A stretch of 64,000 nucleotides of DNA. Origin: Spirabiliibacterium falconis (GTDB taxonomy: Bacteria; Pseudomonadota; Gammaproteobacteria; Enterobacterales; Pasteurellaceae). The notes beneath the pieces are model-generated. The model did not search any database, was not told where the DNA came from, and was given only the letters and a program-made list of their open reading frames with translations. A program made the translations under genes and the position numbers. Positions 8,693 through 18,043 of this stretch are shown here, one piece after another. Position 1 is the stretch's first letter. Each line of letters begins with the position of its first letter. The stretch spans positions 1 through 64,000 of the forward strand of contig NZ_JABMIJ010000009.1 in assembly GCF_014885015.1 (NCBI RefSeq), read 5' to 3'.

Positions 8693-11053
8693 TTATTTTA
8701 AACTGTTCTGCTCCATAACGCCAACAATTGAATAATACCATGGCGAATATTGCCCACGCGCGCAAGCCACATGCCAATCCCTTGCATAGACACTCAGACG
8801 AATTTGCCCACACTGTGCAGTGTCAAAAACCGCACTTTGCATATGTGCTAAATGTGAAAGCACCGACGCATGAGGAAAACGCCACGGATTATGCAACCCC
8901 ACACCAATCAACGCAATTTTGGGATGCGTTGCGTTTAAAAACTGCCACGAACTGGATGTTTTACTACCATGATGCGCAACTTGCAGCCAATCAATTGGCT
9001 TTATATCCTGTGCTATCGCTCGTTCGCCTTTCACATCTAAATCACCAGTGAGCAACACACGAAGCCCTTCACGTTCAATCAAAAGCACACAAGAGTCCGC
9101 ATTCTTCGCACGCTCACGCAACGTGTAAGGTAAAAGTGCGGTCAACGTAAATCCTTGCCAATGCCATTGTTTTCCACTCACACAACCTTGTGACGTTTTG
9201 CCATAATCCTTTTTTGATGGGCTGATGAATTGCAGCGTAGGATACTGCGCTAACACATCACGCACGCCACCACTATGATCATTATCATCATGGCTAATAA
9301 AAAGCATCTCTGGCTGAACACCACGGCGTGTCAAATAGGGAATGAGCTCAAGCCTCGCCATACTGCCCCCTTCCCACCCCTGCCCTGTGTCATACAGGAT
9401 TGCTTTGCCTTGCCGCTCAATGATTATCGCCAGTCCTTGCCCCACATCCATAACACTCAACTGCCATGTCGGCGAACGCATGGGCAACGCCATCACGATA
9501 CAACTTACCCCTAAAACCAAAAAACAGCTTGCGATTTGCGGGTATTTCAATGGCGGAGCCACAAATAACAACGATGTTTCTTGCCAATATTTCGCTGCGA
9601 GCAGTAAAAGTGCGGTTATAATCCAAATTGCCGCACTAAGATACCACATGGTTTGACTTGATAAAGTCAACAAGCCATTTGGCAACAGAGCAATCAGCTT
9701 CATGCTAAGGCTTAGTAGATAATCCACCCAATGCCATGTGATGCCTGCGGTGAACAGATTTAACAATAACAGCGGCATAATGACAAAACTAAAGAGTGGC
9801 AACAACACAAGATTTGACCACAATGCACCCACCGCAACCTGCCCAAATAACAGCAATTGTAACGGCGTTAAGAAAAGTAATAATCCCAACTGCACATGCA
9901 AAAGAGAGATCATAAAATAAAACGTGCGGTTCATCTGCTGCTTGAGCGGCGTTGAACGCCAGTGCCATGCGTTCAATGGCAATAATGTATTAAATACGCC
10001 AATTGCAGCCACCGCACCAAATGAAAGCCAAAAACCTTCTTGTAAATACGCGAACGGCGAGCATAGCGTCACAACCAACGCAGCATAAATCAGCACCTGC
10101 CACCAACGTAGGTGAATGCGTAATAAGCGTGCCAGTAGCCATACCGTTAACATGCTCAAAGCACGCTGTGTCGGGAGTGAAAAATCCGCCAAATAGCCAT
10201 ATAAAAATGCACTGCATAATGCCAACATTAAAGGAAAGTGCGGTGTAATCCAACGTTGTGGCAAGCCCCACTGTATCGCTCGCGCCACAGCCCAGCCGAA
10301 AAAAGCAATCAGCCCGATATGCAGCCCTGAAATTGCCATCAAATGCGCTGTACCACTTTCACGAAATGCCTGCCATTGTGGCTGTGTAATCTCGCTACGC
10401 TCGCCAAAAGCAAGGGCTAAAATAAGCCCTGCATTATCCAGCCCTTTGACTTGTGCTGCAACCAAATCAAATAAACGCTCCCGAACTGTTTTTTTCTGCG
10501 CGAGTCGTTCGCCTGTTTTAACCGTGGCTGTCGCAATAATTGATTGCGAAATAAGCCAACGCTGTCGACTAAATCCGTCAAAATTCAACCGCCCTTTTAA
10601 CGGCATCAGATGAAGTGCCAACTGCCAACGCTGCCCCACTTGTGGAGATGTGTCTATTTGCCAATTCAATAGCACGTTTTGCCGCCCCAATTTCCATGCT
10701 CGCAAATCCACTTTCGCCACCACAGCGGTATAAACCGCACTTTGATGTTTTATCTCGATAATATCTGCCGTGGCAGTCATTTTCCCAATCTCGCCCACCG
10801 CAGTGGCATTGTCCCAAAAATCAGCAAGTTGCCACTGTGTGAACGCAACACAAATAAGGAAAAGTGCGGTTGTCAACCATTTTCTTCCCCGCTTAACCCA
10901 ACCCCAAATACCCGTAACAGTAGCCATAACCAATACAAAAGGAAAAAATGCCGTTACTACAAGGGGAATAAATAACACTTGTAAAAGTGCGGTCAAATAG
11001 CATAGTGCAATGCGTAATAACACCCGTTTTCCCACATTAAAATAAAAAGACAT
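8693..11053 (-). CDS. comEC: ComEC/Rec2 DNA uptake channel
   Basis: This 786-aa inner membrane protein carries single-stranded DNA into the cytoplasm during natural transformation. The N-terminal half has several membrane helices and an OB-like region. The competence domain has the family hallmark [17 protein letters not shown]. The C-terminal third is a metallo-beta-lactamase-like domain with [18 protein letters not shown] and the metal motif [10 protein letters not shown]. It corresponds to H. influenzae rec2. The gene itself contains at least seven uptake signals in both orientations, consistent with an actively transforming lineage. Confidence 0.97.
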   Translation of the reverse strand: MSFYFNVGKRVLLRIALCYLTALLQVLFIPLVVTAFFPFVLVMATVTGIWGWVKRGRKWLTTALFLICVAFTQWQLADFWDNATAVGEIGKMTATADIIEIKHQSAVYTAVVAKVDLRAWKLGRQNVLLNWQIDTSPQVGQRWQLALHLMPLKGRLNFDGFSRQRWLISQSIIATATVKTGERLAQKKTVRERLFDLVAAQVKGLDNAGLILALAFGERSEITQPQWQAFRESGTAHLMAISGLHIGLIAFFGWAVARAIQWGLPQRWITPHFPLMLALCSAFLYGYLADFSLPTQRALSMLTVWLLARLLRIHLRWWQVLIYAALVVTLCSPFAYLQEGFWLSFGAVAAIGVFNTLLPLNAWHWRSTPLKQQMNRTFYFMISLLHVQLGLLLFLTPLQLLLFGQVAVGALWSNLVLLPLFSFVIMPLLLLNLFTAGITWHWVDYLLSLSMKLIALLPNGLLTLSSQTMWYLSAAIWIITALLLLAAKYWQETSLLFVAPPLKYPQIASCFLVLGVSCIVMALPMRSPTWQLSVMDVGQGLAIIIERQGKAILYDTGQGWEGGSMARLELIPYLTRRGVQPEMLFISHDDNDHSGGVRDVLAQYPTLQFISPSKKDYGKTSQGCVSGKQWHWQGFTLTALLPYTLRERAKNADSCVLLIEREGLRVLLTGDLDVKGERAIAQDIKPIDWLQVAHHGSKTSSSWQFLNATHPKIALIGVGLHNPWRFPHASVLSHLAHMQSAVFDTAQCGQIRLSVYARDWHVACARGQYSPWYYSIVGVMEQNSLK

Positions 11054-11332
11054 TTATCAGAGAAAATAACTGAACAAAAGATCCGCATAATTATGTTGGA
11101 ATGGTGATCGCAAAAGTGAAGCACATCACGTTTTTCAATAAAAATTGACATAAGAAAGTGTTTGCGTCTAAAAAAACCGCAATATTGACAATATTTTATT
11201 TGCCAAACGGGTCGGGTTCTGATAAATATACGCCTTTAAAAAATCTAGTGATTAACTCTACCTCAATAGAGTTACTGTTATACCACTCATGAATGAACCT
11301 TGATTTTACGGGTTCACACACAGGAGAATAAA
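11054..11332. other. dksA leader and promoter region
   Basis: This 279-bp spacer separates comEC and dksA, which are divergent. Two perfect -35-like TTGACA hexamers occur on the plus strand (11145-11150 and 11185-11190), but I see no convincing -10 at the right distance from either. Close to dksA two small inverted repeats appear: AACTCT...AGAGTT at about 11254-11273 and TGAACC...GGGTTCA at about 11293-11315. They could structure the mRNA leader. I cannot assign a known riboregulator. Confidence 0.3.
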
Positions 11333-11782
11333 ATGAGTAAAAGTGCGCCGAAAACGTCGTTGAGCCTTTTGTCTTTGGCTGGCGTGGAGCCTTATGTTGA
11401 AAAGAAAAATGAAGAATATATGAATGAGAATCAACTCACTCATTTTAAAAAAATTCTCAATGCATGGCGTCATCAAATTGTCGATGAAGCAGGCAAAACT
11501 GTGGCACAGATGCAAGACGAAGCAGCAAACTTCCCAGATCCTGCCGATCGTGCAACACAAGAAGAAGAATTTTCACTGGTGTTACGCAGCCGCGATCGCG
11601 AACGTAAGTTGTTGAAAAAAATTGATCACACCCTCGCTAAAATCGACACAGGTGATTTCGGTTACTGCGATACATGTGGCGTTGAAATTGGCATTCGCCG
11701 CTTAGAAGCACGCCCGACCGCAGATTTATGTATTGATTGCAAAACCTTAGCGGAAATTCGTGAAAAACAAACATCAAAATAA
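11333..11782 (+). CDS. dksA: RNA polymerase-binding transcription factor DksA
   Basis: DksA binds the RNA polymerase secondary channel and works with ppGpp to control rRNA and amino acid genes. The 149-aa protein has the central coiled coil with the acidic tip ([14 protein letters not shown]) and a C-terminal four-cysteine zinc finger ([11 protein letters not shown] then CIDCKTLAE). I start at ATG 11333, preceded by GGAGAATAAA; the open frame has an upstream TTG without good spacing. The position between comEC and pcnB matches H. influenzae. Confidence 0.97.
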   Translation: MSKSAPKTSLSLLSLAGVEPYVEKKNEEYMNENQLTHFKKILNAWRHQIVDEAGKTVAQMQDEAANFPDPADRATQEEEFSLVLRSRDRERKLLKKIDHTLAKIDTGDFGYCDTCGVEIGIRRLEARPTADLCIDCKTLAEIREKQTSK

Positions 11783-11891
11783 ACTTGATATTGCCCCTTA
11801 TATGTAACTGAGGGGCTTTAACTTGCAAAATCTGCGATTTTGACTACAATTTGCAATCGTATTTCATTGAGTTTGCCAATTGAGGTGTCCT

Positions 11892-13352
11892 ATTTTAAAA
11901 CTAATTAAACAGTTTTTCGGGAAACAAGAACACGCCCAACCTCCTGCACCGAAAAACCCTAACACGCACAACAAACACACACCAAAATCGGAATTGAGTA
12001 CGAAAATTCCGTCTTGTCTTGAACCGGTTAAACACAAAGCCTCTGGCATTGGCGTGCATGCACGTCTTATTCACCGCAATGCGCTTAGTGTTGTTGCCAA
12101 ATTACAACGCAATGGCTATGAGGCTTATCTCGTAGGTGGCTGCCTGCGTGATATTTTACTTGAGCGTACCCCAAAAGATTTTGATGTTGCAACTAACGCC
12201 AGCCCAGAGCAAATCAAGCGCGCATTTGGTCGCCAATGCCGTTTAGTGGGACGACGCTTTCGTTTAGCCCACATTATGTTTGGGCGTGATATTATTGAAG
12301 TCGCCACCTTCCGTGGAGAATCCGATAATAATGATGACATGCAACGCAAATGTAACACCGATGGCATGCTGCTGCGAGACAATGTATATGGCACACTGGA
12401 AGATGACGCTAAACGGCGTGATTTCACGGTAAATTCGCTATATTACGATCCACAACATAATGTGGTGCTAGACTATTTCAACGGAGTTGACGATATTCGT
12501 ACAGGCAAATTACGCTTAATTGGCGATCCTAAAGTGCGGTATCAAGAAGATCCGGTTCGGATTTTGCGTGCTATTCGTTTTATGGCAAAACTGGATATGT
12601 TCCTTGAGCGTGAAAGCCTCGATCCCATTCATCACTACGCGGCATTACTCCGCCAAATTCCAGCAGCACGCTTATTTGATGAATCTCTTAAATTATTACA
12701 AAGTGGCAATGGGCTGAAAACCTACCAGCTGTTACGCAAATTTGATTTGGTAAAATACCTATTCCCTACTTTAATGCCATTTTTCACCCCAAATCAGGAT
12801 TCTTTGGCAGAGCGCATGATTGAGCATGCCTTGCGTTCAACAGACGAACGTATTGAAGATAACCTTCGCATTAATCCTGCCTTTATGTTTGCCGCCGTCT
12901 TTTGGTATCCGTTACGGGAAAATATGGAGCAGCTCAAAAATGAAGCGAATTTAAATAATGCCGACGCATTTAATGTGGCGGCTGCAGAAATTTTAAGCGG
13001 GCTTTGTAAAGCCCTCGCCGTGCCTCGCCGACATACCATTGTTATTCGCGAAATTTGGTTTATGCAACTCCAATTTCCTCGACGCAACGGCAATCAAGCT
13101 GACCGCACTTTTGCTCGCCCTAAATTCAGAGCAGGCTTTGATTTGCTTGCTATGCGTGCCGAACTGGAAAAAGGGGAATTAATCGAATTAACAGAATGGT
13201 GGCATGAATATCAGCTCAGTAATCAAAGCCAACGCGATGCCCTAGTGCAAGCACAAAATAAAAAATCACCTCCGATGAAAAAACGCCGTCCTCGTCGCCG
13301 CCGCACAAAACCGCGCAATACATCAGCAATAAAGGGCGCGAATAATGGCTAA
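11892..13352 (+). CDS. pcnB: Poly(A) polymerase I, probable AUU start codon
   Basis: PcnB adds poly(A) tails that mark RNA for decay. The nucleotidyltransferase core has LVGGCLRDILL and KDFDVATNA (catalytic carboxylates), GRRFRLAHI and RRDFTVNSLYYD. The C-terminus is strongly basic (KKRRPRRRRTKPR), a usual RNA-binding tail. No ATG is available near the N-terminus: the only canonical alternative is a TTG at 11880 that overlaps the ribosome binding site. GAGGTG at 11882-11887 sits about 6 nt before ATT at 11892, followed by LKLIKQFFGK, which aligns with the E. coli N-terminus. E. coli pcnB is known to start at AUU, so I place the start there (486 aa). The stop overlaps folK by 8 bp. Confidence 0.9.
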   Translation: MLKLIKQFFGKQEHAQPPAPKNPNTHNKHTPKSELSTKIPSCLEPVKHKASGIGVHARLIHRNALSVVAKLQRNGYEAYLVGGCLRDILLERTPKDFDVATNASPEQIKRAFGRQCRLVGRRFRLAHIMFGRDIIEVATFRGESDNNDDMQRKCNTDGMLLRDNVYGTLEDDAKRRDFTVNSLYYDPQHNVVLDYFNGVDDIRTGKLRLIGDPKVRYQEDPVRILRAIRFMAKLDMFLERESLDPIHHYAALLRQIPAARLFDESLKLLQSGNGLKTYQLLRKFDLVKYLFPTLMPFFTPNQDSLAERMIEHALRSTDERIEDNLRINPAFMFAAVFWYPLRENMEQLKNEANLNNADAFNVAAAEILSGLCKALAVPRRHTIVIREIWFMQLQFPRRNGNQADRTFARPKFRAGFDLLAMRAELEKGELIELTEWWHEYQLSNQSQRDALVQAQNKKSPPMKKRRPRRRRTKPRNTSAIKGANNG

Positions 13353-13833
13353 GGTGCGAGCTTATATTGCGCTAGGCAGCAATTTAGATAATCCCACTGA
13401 GCAACTCACATTGGCACTCAGTGCACTCAGACAGCTCAAAGGCTCCCAATTATGTGCGGTTAGTGCATTTTATCAAAGTACGCCGTTAGGTCCACAAGAT
13501 CAGCCTGATTATGTTAACGCTGTAGCGGCACTGGATACCGCACTTAGCCCATTAGAATTGCTTGATGAACTACAACGCATTGAAATAGCGCAAGGACGTG
13601 TGCGTAAACGCCGTTGGGGAGAGCGTACGTTGGATTTGGATATTTTGCTTTACGGCAACCATATCATCCAATCCGACCGCTTAACCATACCGCATTATGA
13701 TATGCACCAGCGTGAATTTGTGATAATTCCGCTATTCGACATTGCACCCGATCTTATGCTACCTCACGGTCAGCCATTGAAACAATTAGCAGAACAATTT
13801 AAGCATCACACTATGCAAAAAGTGCGGTTTTAA
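13345..13833 (+). CDS. folK: 2-amino-4-hydroxy-6-hydroxymethyldihydropteridine diphosphokinase
   Basis: HPPK transfers pyrophosphate from ATP to the pterin precursor in folate synthesis. The family pattern is clear: AYIALGSNLDNP at the N-terminus, then VSAFYQSTPLG, DYVNAVAAL, and the signature RWGERTLDLDILLYG with the two metal-binding aspartates. The length of 162 aa is standard. It overlaps pcnB by 8 bp, as in many Gammaproteobacteria. Its last codons and stop (KVRF-stop) are written by an uptake signal, so the stop codon falls in the loop of the following terminator hairpin. Confidence 0.97.
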   Translation: MAKVRAYIALGSNLDNPTEQLTLALSALRQLKGSQLCAVSAFYQSTPLGPQDQPDYVNAVAALDTALSPLELLDELQRIEIAQGRVRKRRWGERTLDLDILLYGNHIIQSDRLTIPHYDMHQREFVIIPLFDIAPDLMLPHGQPLKQLAEQFKHHTMQKVRF

Positions 13834-13842
13834 CCGCACTTT
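13819..13842. terminator. Inverted uptake-signal pair between folK and metX
   Basis: AAAGTGCGGTT (13819-13829) and AACCGCACTTT (13832-13842) make a near-perfect 24-nt palindrome. It lies between the convergent genes folK and metX and can fold in RNA from either strand, so it is a likely bidirectional terminator. The folK stop codon is inside it. Confidence 0.6.
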
Positions 13843-13846
13843 GACC

Positions 13847-14926
13847 TTATTGCCCCAATCCTTTACGCAGGCAAGGGGCGAAAAAATCATATTCCACCAA
13901 AAAAGCATCATGCCCGAAATCAGAATTAAGTTCAAAATAATCTACGTTGACTCCACTGTTACACAGTAAATCTCGAGTGGTATGCATATCATGCAATGTA
14001 AACAATTGATCACTGGCAACGGCAATCAACGTGTAGTGAGCCTGAATGCGAGAAAGTGCGGTTTGTATATTATCAAAGCCATCGGCAGGATCATAGCAAT
14101 CCAATGCGCGTGTTAGGTGCAGATAACTGTTTGCATCAAAGCGTTCAAGAAATTTTTGCCCCTGATAACTTAGATACGACTCCACTTGAAACACATCGCC
14201 AAAATAGCGTTGTTCTTGCTTTTTGGCACGCCCAAACGCTTTATTTAATTGCTTGCCTGTACGGTAGGTGAGCATGCCCAACATTCTCGCCACCGCTAAC
14301 CCTTGATGTGGCGGTGTTGCGCCATAGTAATCACCATGATTAAAGTGCGGATCGCCGATTATCGCCTGACGCATCACATGATCAAAACCCACGGCTTCAG
14401 GGCTTAGTGACAATGATGAACACAAATTCAGCACATGGGTCATCATATCAGGATAGGCTATTGCCCATTGGGTGGCTTGCATACCACCGAAAGAGCCGCC
14501 AATCACCGCATGTAACTGCGGAATCTCTAAATAATCTAACAAGGCTTTTTGGACATGAACAATATCTTGAATCGTGATTGCGGGAAAACGGCTACCATAC
14601 GGCATGCCATCAAATGGGGTCGGCGAAGAAGGCCCTGTTGTCCCTTTACAACCACCTAACACGTTAGAACAAATGAAAAAATATTGGTCAGTATCCAACG
14701 CAAGTCCACTACCCATAAAATTTTGCCACCATCCTTTTTGCCCTGAAGTTGGTTCAAAATACGGTTCGGCATCACCCGTCAGTGCGTGGCAAATCAGCAC
14801 GGCATTATCTTTGCGTGAATTCAGTTCACCATACGTTTGATACGCCACTTGTATCTGCTCTAACTGCCCACCATTAAACAGTGTCAGTGGCTGGTGTTGG
14901 AATAACGTTACACGTTGGATTGTCAT
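13847..14926 (-). CDS. metX: Homoserine O-acetyltransferase
   Basis: MetX acylates homoserine as the first committed step to methionine. It is an alpha/beta hydrolase: CHALTGDAE near residue 46, the nucleophile elbow [15 protein letters not shown] with catalytic Ser, and the C-terminal acid and base in ASDQLF and [11 protein letters not shown] start at ATG 14926 (MTIQRVTLF), which has AAGG four bases upstream; an ATG four codons earlier is possible. Length is 359 aa. MetJ-like boxes and a TTGACA promoter lie upstream. Whether acetyl- or succinyl-CoA is used cannot be decided from sequence alone; acetyl is expected. Confidence 0.95.
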   Translation of the reverse strand: MTIQRVTLFQHQPLTLFNGGQLEQIQVAYQTYGELNSRKDNAVLICHALTGDAEPYFEPTSGQKGWWQNFMGSGLALDTDQYFFICSNVLGGCKGTTGPSSPTPFDGMPYGSRFPAITIQDIVHVQKALLDYLEIPQLHAVIGGSFGGMQATQWAIAYPDMMTHVLNLCSSLSLSPEAVGFDHVMRQAIIGDPHFNHGDYYGATPPHQGLAVARMLGMLTYRTGKQLNKAFGRAKKQEQRYFGDVFQVESYLSYQGQKFLERFDANSYLHLTRALDCYDPADGFDNIQTALSRIQAHYTLIAVASDQLFTLHDMHTTRDLLCNSGVNVDYFELNSDFGHDAFLVEYDFFAPCLRKGLGQ

Positions 14927-14962
14927 ACGACCTTGCATACAGCTAATAAATAAAATGTCATT

Positions 14963-15015
14963 ACGTTACCGAGCGTGCGATCAGATGTCAAGAAATTTTA
15001 GCAGTCTAAACGTCT
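14963..15015 (-). promoter_or_regulatory. metX promoter with MetJ-like operator boxes
   Basis: On the reverse strand TTGACA (14991-14986), a 17-nt spacer and TAACGT (14968-14963) form a promoter for metX. Just upstream lie two abutting 8-mers, AGCAGTCT (15000-15007) and AAACGTCT (15008-15015), matching the MetJ box AGACGTCT at 6 and 7 of 8 positions. A further 6/8 match, AGATGTCA, overlaps the -35 (14983-14990). Tandem boxes are the known MetJ binding arrangement, so methionine repression is likely. The divergent EamA gene may share it. Confidence 0.55.
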
Positions 15016-15096
15016 AGATTTAAAAACGGCTAAAATAGGTTTGCTTTTTTCTGATTGCACGGTATGCTTATACCATTTTTGATTACAGTAAAAAGT

Positions 15097-15984
15097 ATGC
15101 TACATCATCCAATCAAAGGCGCAGTGACAATGATTCTAGCGGGTATCGTGTTTGCTGCCATTAATGCGTTAACGCAAATTTTAGGGCTACATTCCACAAT
15201 TAGCTCACAATCAGTTGCGCTTTACCAATACCTTTTCGCCTTACTTTTCCTCGCACCGAGCCTTTTTCGCGCAGGTAAAAATGTGTTAAAAACCCAATAT
15301 TTGCTGTGGCATATCATACGCGTTGGTATTTCGGTAATTGGTATCCAATGTTGGATTAGTGCCTTGATTTACCCTATTCCCATTTGGCAAGGCATCGCAC
15401 TCATTATGACCTCACCGCTTTTTGCTACCCTAGGTGCCGCTATATTTTTGAAAGAAAACGTCGGTGCCAATCGCCTATTTGCCACCTTGCTCGGTTTCAG
15501 TGGCGCAATGCTCATTTTAAAACCGTGGGCGGAGGACTTTAACCCAGTCGCCCTGTTACCGCTTGCCGCCGCACTTTGTTGGGCGATTTATTCGTTGATG
15601 GTTAAAAAACTCTCCGCTCACGAGTCGCCAACGACCATCGTGGTGTATCTATTCATTTTAATCACACCATTTAATCTATTGATGGCCGTCAATAATAGCC
15701 TTGTTGCCCCTACTGCCATGGAACTGGGTTACCTCATTTTACTGGGCTTTTTAACCGCAATTGCTCAGCTTGCCGTGGCAAAAGCCTATAATTTAGCCGA
15801 TGCCGCTTATCTACAACCCTTTGATTTTCTAAAATTGCCACTCAATGTACTCGCTGGCTGGCTTATTTTCTCTGCCGTACCGCCTGGACGCTTGTGGTTA
15901 GGCGCAGCGTTAATTATCATTGCCATTTTATATATCACTTATAGCGAAAATGCGGCACAAAAAGCAAAAGTGCGGTCGGCTTAA
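15097..15984 (+). CDS. EamA/DMT-family permease
   Basis: The protein has about ten hydrophobic helices in two EamA repeats, typical of drug/metabolite transporters (for example IALIMTSPLFATLGAAIFLKE ends the first half with the usual acidic residue). The substrate is unknown; relatives export amino acids and other metabolites. The start is uncertain: ATG 15097 (MLHHPIKGAVTMILAG) gives 295 aa, while TTG 15055 or ATG 15064 would add up to 14 residues. No strong ribosome binding site separates them. It is divergent from metX and shares the MetJ-like boxes upstream, which hints at a link to sulfur amino acids without proving it. Confidence 0.82.
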   Translation: MLHHPIKGAVTMILAGIVFAAINALTQILGLHSTISSQSVALYQYLFALLFLAPSLFRAGKNVLKTQYLLWHIIRVGISVIGIQCWISALIYPIPIWQGIALIMTSPLFATLGAAIFLKENVGANRLFATLLGFSGAMLILKPWAEDFNPVALLPLAAALCWAIYSLMVKKLSAHESPTTIVVYLFILITPFNLLMAVNNSLVAPTAMELGYLILLGFLTAIAQLAVAKAYNLADAAYLQPFDFLKLPLNVLAGWLIFSAVPPGRLWLGAALIIIAILYITYSENAAQKAKVRSA

Positions 15985-16042
15985 CTTTCTAACCGATTGA
16001 AAAATAGGTATAATCGAATCATGCTGACTGCTTGCTCATATT

Positions 16043-16774
16043 ATGCCGAGAAAAAAAACTGATACCGCATCCCCAGAACCACAACGTACGCAACCTCGCT
16101 TTATGCGAATAGCACTGCGACCTATTTTGCCCAAACTGCTACGCTACCTTGGGCTGACCGCACTTTGCTGTTTGCTTGGCGTCGCCGTAATCGACATCGG
16201 CGTTAGCGTTTATGTGCGTGGTGATGTGTATGAAAATAGTGATGAATTACCTTACCGCCCCTATGGCGTAGTGCTAGGCACTTCCCGCTATTTTAGCGAC
16301 AATTCGTTAAATTTGTTTTATTACAATCGCCTACTCGCTGCACAAAAATTAATTAAAGCGCATAAAGTCGATTATTTATTACTCAGTGGAGACAACCGCC
16401 AAGCCTCCTATAATGAACCACGTAATATGTTCAAAGATCTCCGCAAACTGGGGGTGGATGCTGAGTTTTTATATCTCGACTTTGCAGGTTTTCGCACCTT
16501 GGATTCAGTAATCCGTGCCAAAGATATTTTTCACGCACATGCCATGACCATTATCTCTCAACGTTTTCATTGTGAGCGAGCATTATTCATTGCAAAATAT
16601 TACGACATTAATGCCATTTGTTTTGCCGCAGACTACCCTGAAGGACACTATGGTGTGCGTATACGCGAACTCTTAGCCCGTGTTTATATGCTGTGGGATT
16701 TATTCACGCAGAAAAAACCGCACTTTTTAGGTAAACCTGAGCCATTACCTCCCCCGCTGATGGTTGAACCATAA
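16043..16774 (+). CDS. SanA/YdcF-like DUF218 envelope protein
   Basis: A 243-aa protein with a single membrane helix at about residues 35-55 (LRYLGLTALCCLLGVAVI) after a basic cytoplasmic tail, then a periplasmic DUF218 domain. Family landmarks are AVVLGT-like GVVLGTSRYF, LLLSGDNRQASYNEP, then ISQRFHCERALFIAKYY. It resembles E. coli SanA, which affects envelope permeability to vancomycin at high temperature. The biochemical activity is unknown. An uptake signal falls inside the coding region near residue 38. Confidence 0.85.
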   Translation: MPRKKTDTASPEPQRTQPRFMRIALRPILPKLLRYLGLTALCCLLGVAVIDIGVSVYVRGDVYENSDELPYRPYGVVLGTSRYFSDNSLNLFYYNRLLAAQKLIKAHKVDYLLLSGDNRQASYNEPRNMFKDLRKLGVDAEFLYLDFAGFRTLDSVIRAKDIFHAHAMTIISQRFHCERALFIAKYYDINAICFAADYPEGHYGVRIRELLARVYMLWDLFTQKKPHFLGKPEPLPPPLMVEP

Positions 16775-16859
16775 GTTTGCTAAAATAATCACGATCGAGT
16801 ATTGTTCTATTTAAGAGAAATCGCCATAATAGCATCCTTAATTTTTTGGCATTGAAACG

Positions 16860-17441
16860 ATGATAGATTATCTTTTATTAGTCATTGGCACCGCACTGGT
16901 CAATAACTTTGTATTGATTAAATTTTTAGGTTTATGCCCGTTTATGGGCGTTTCTAAAAAAATCGAAACTGCAATTGGCATGGGGCTGGCAACCACGTTT
17001 GTCTTAACTGTGGCAAGCCTTTGCTCGTATTTAATTCAGCGTTATATCCTAACGCCGCTTGATGCCAATTTTTTACAAACACTGGTGTTTATTTTAGTTA
17101 TTGCCGTGGTAGTACAATTTACTGAAATGGTCATCCATAAAACCAGTCCAGTACTTTACCGCTTATTGGGGATTTTCCTTCCGCTCATCACCACAAACTG
17201 TGCCGTGTTAGGCGTGGCATTGCTTAATGTCAATCTTTCACATAATTTAGTACAATCCGTGGTGTATGGCTTTAGTGCCTCCTTAGGATTTTCGCTGGTG
17301 CTGGTACTTTTTGCTGCATTGCGTGAGCGTTTAGCGGGTGCAGATGTACCAATGCCGTTTCGTGGTGCATCGATTGCATTGATTACTGCCGGGCTAATGT
17401 CATTGGCATTTTTAGGCTTTGCTGGCTTGGTGCATAGCTAA
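16860..17441 (+). CDS. rsxA: Electron transport complex subunit RsxA/RnfA
   Basis: First gene of the Rnf/Rsx complex, a membrane ferredoxin:NAD oxidoreductase coupled to ion flow and, in enterobacteria, needed to reset SoxR. The 193-aa protein is almost entirely membrane helices; [20 protein letters not shown] and [20 protein letters not shown] are the conserved RnfA segments, including cysteines that coordinate the membrane iron centre with RsxE. The stop shares one base with the rsxB start (TAATG), so the two are translationally coupled. Confidence 0.97.
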   Translation: MIDYLLLVIGTALVNNFVLIKFLGLCPFMGVSKKIETAIGMGLATTFVLTVASLCSYLIQRYILTPLDANFLQTLVFILVIAVVVQFTEMVIHKTSPVLYRLLGIFLPLITTNCAVLGVALLNVNLSHNLVQSVVYGFSASLGFSLVLVLFAALRERLAGADVPMPFRGASIALITAGLMSLAFLGFAGLVHS

Positions 17442-18043
17442 TGAATATGCTTGCGCAACTCTCCACCATGCACTGGATACTGATTATCATCTCAGTACTT
17501 GCGTTGATTTTCGGTGCAATTTTAGGCTTTTCATCGGTAAAATTAAACGTTGAAAGTGACCCCATTGTGGAGAAAATTGATGCGCTCTTACCGCAAAGTC
17601 AATGTGGGCAATGTGGATATCCTGGTTGCCGCCCTTACGCAGATGCAATTGCCAATGGCGATGTCATCACGAAATGCGTACCCGGTGGGCAACCCCTTGT
17701 CGTCCAATTAGCGGATTTACTCGGCGTAGATGTGCCTAAAACAGACTTTGAAGAAGGTGCACCTGAGATAAAAGTGGCATTTATCCACGAAGAAATGTGC
17801 ATTGGTTGTACTAAATGTATTCAAGCCTGCCCAGTGGATGCAATTATCGGTGCAAATAAAGCATTGCATACGGTTATTCCGCGCCTATGCACAGGTTGCG
17901 AGCTATGTGTTGCCCCTTGCCCAACAGATTGCATCACGATGGAACCCGTGAAAAAAGAGTTAGAACACTGGAATTGGCAATTTGACCGCACTTTAATTAT
18001 TCCAACTCGAACAATTGAGGCGAAGGAGCAAGAACATGCGTGA
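17441..18043 (+). CDS. rsxB: Electron transport complex subunit RsxB/RnfB
   Basis: A 200-aa iron-sulfur subunit anchored by an N-terminal helix (residues 7-30). The Fe-S domain has [16 protein letters not shown]. Two ferredoxin clusters follow: [15 protein letters not shown] and [15 protein letters not shown]. It passes electrons between the soluble donor and the membrane subunits. It overlaps rsxC by 8 bp at the 3' end. Confidence 0.97.
   Translation: MNMLAQLSTMHWILIIISVLALIFGAILGFSSVKLNVESDPIVEKIDALLPQSQCGQCGYPGCRPYADAIANGDVITKCVPGGQPLVVQLADLLGVDVPKTDFEEGAPEIKVAFIHEEMCIGCTKCIQACPVDAIIGANKALHTVIPRLCTGCELCVAPCPTDCITMEPVKKELEHWNWQFDRTLIIPTRTIEAKEQEHA

Noticed and set aside
8664-8813. A 50-codon N-terminal extension of MsbA
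   Set aside because: It overlaps the end of comEC and lacks MsbA similarity; ATG 8663 gives the normal family start.
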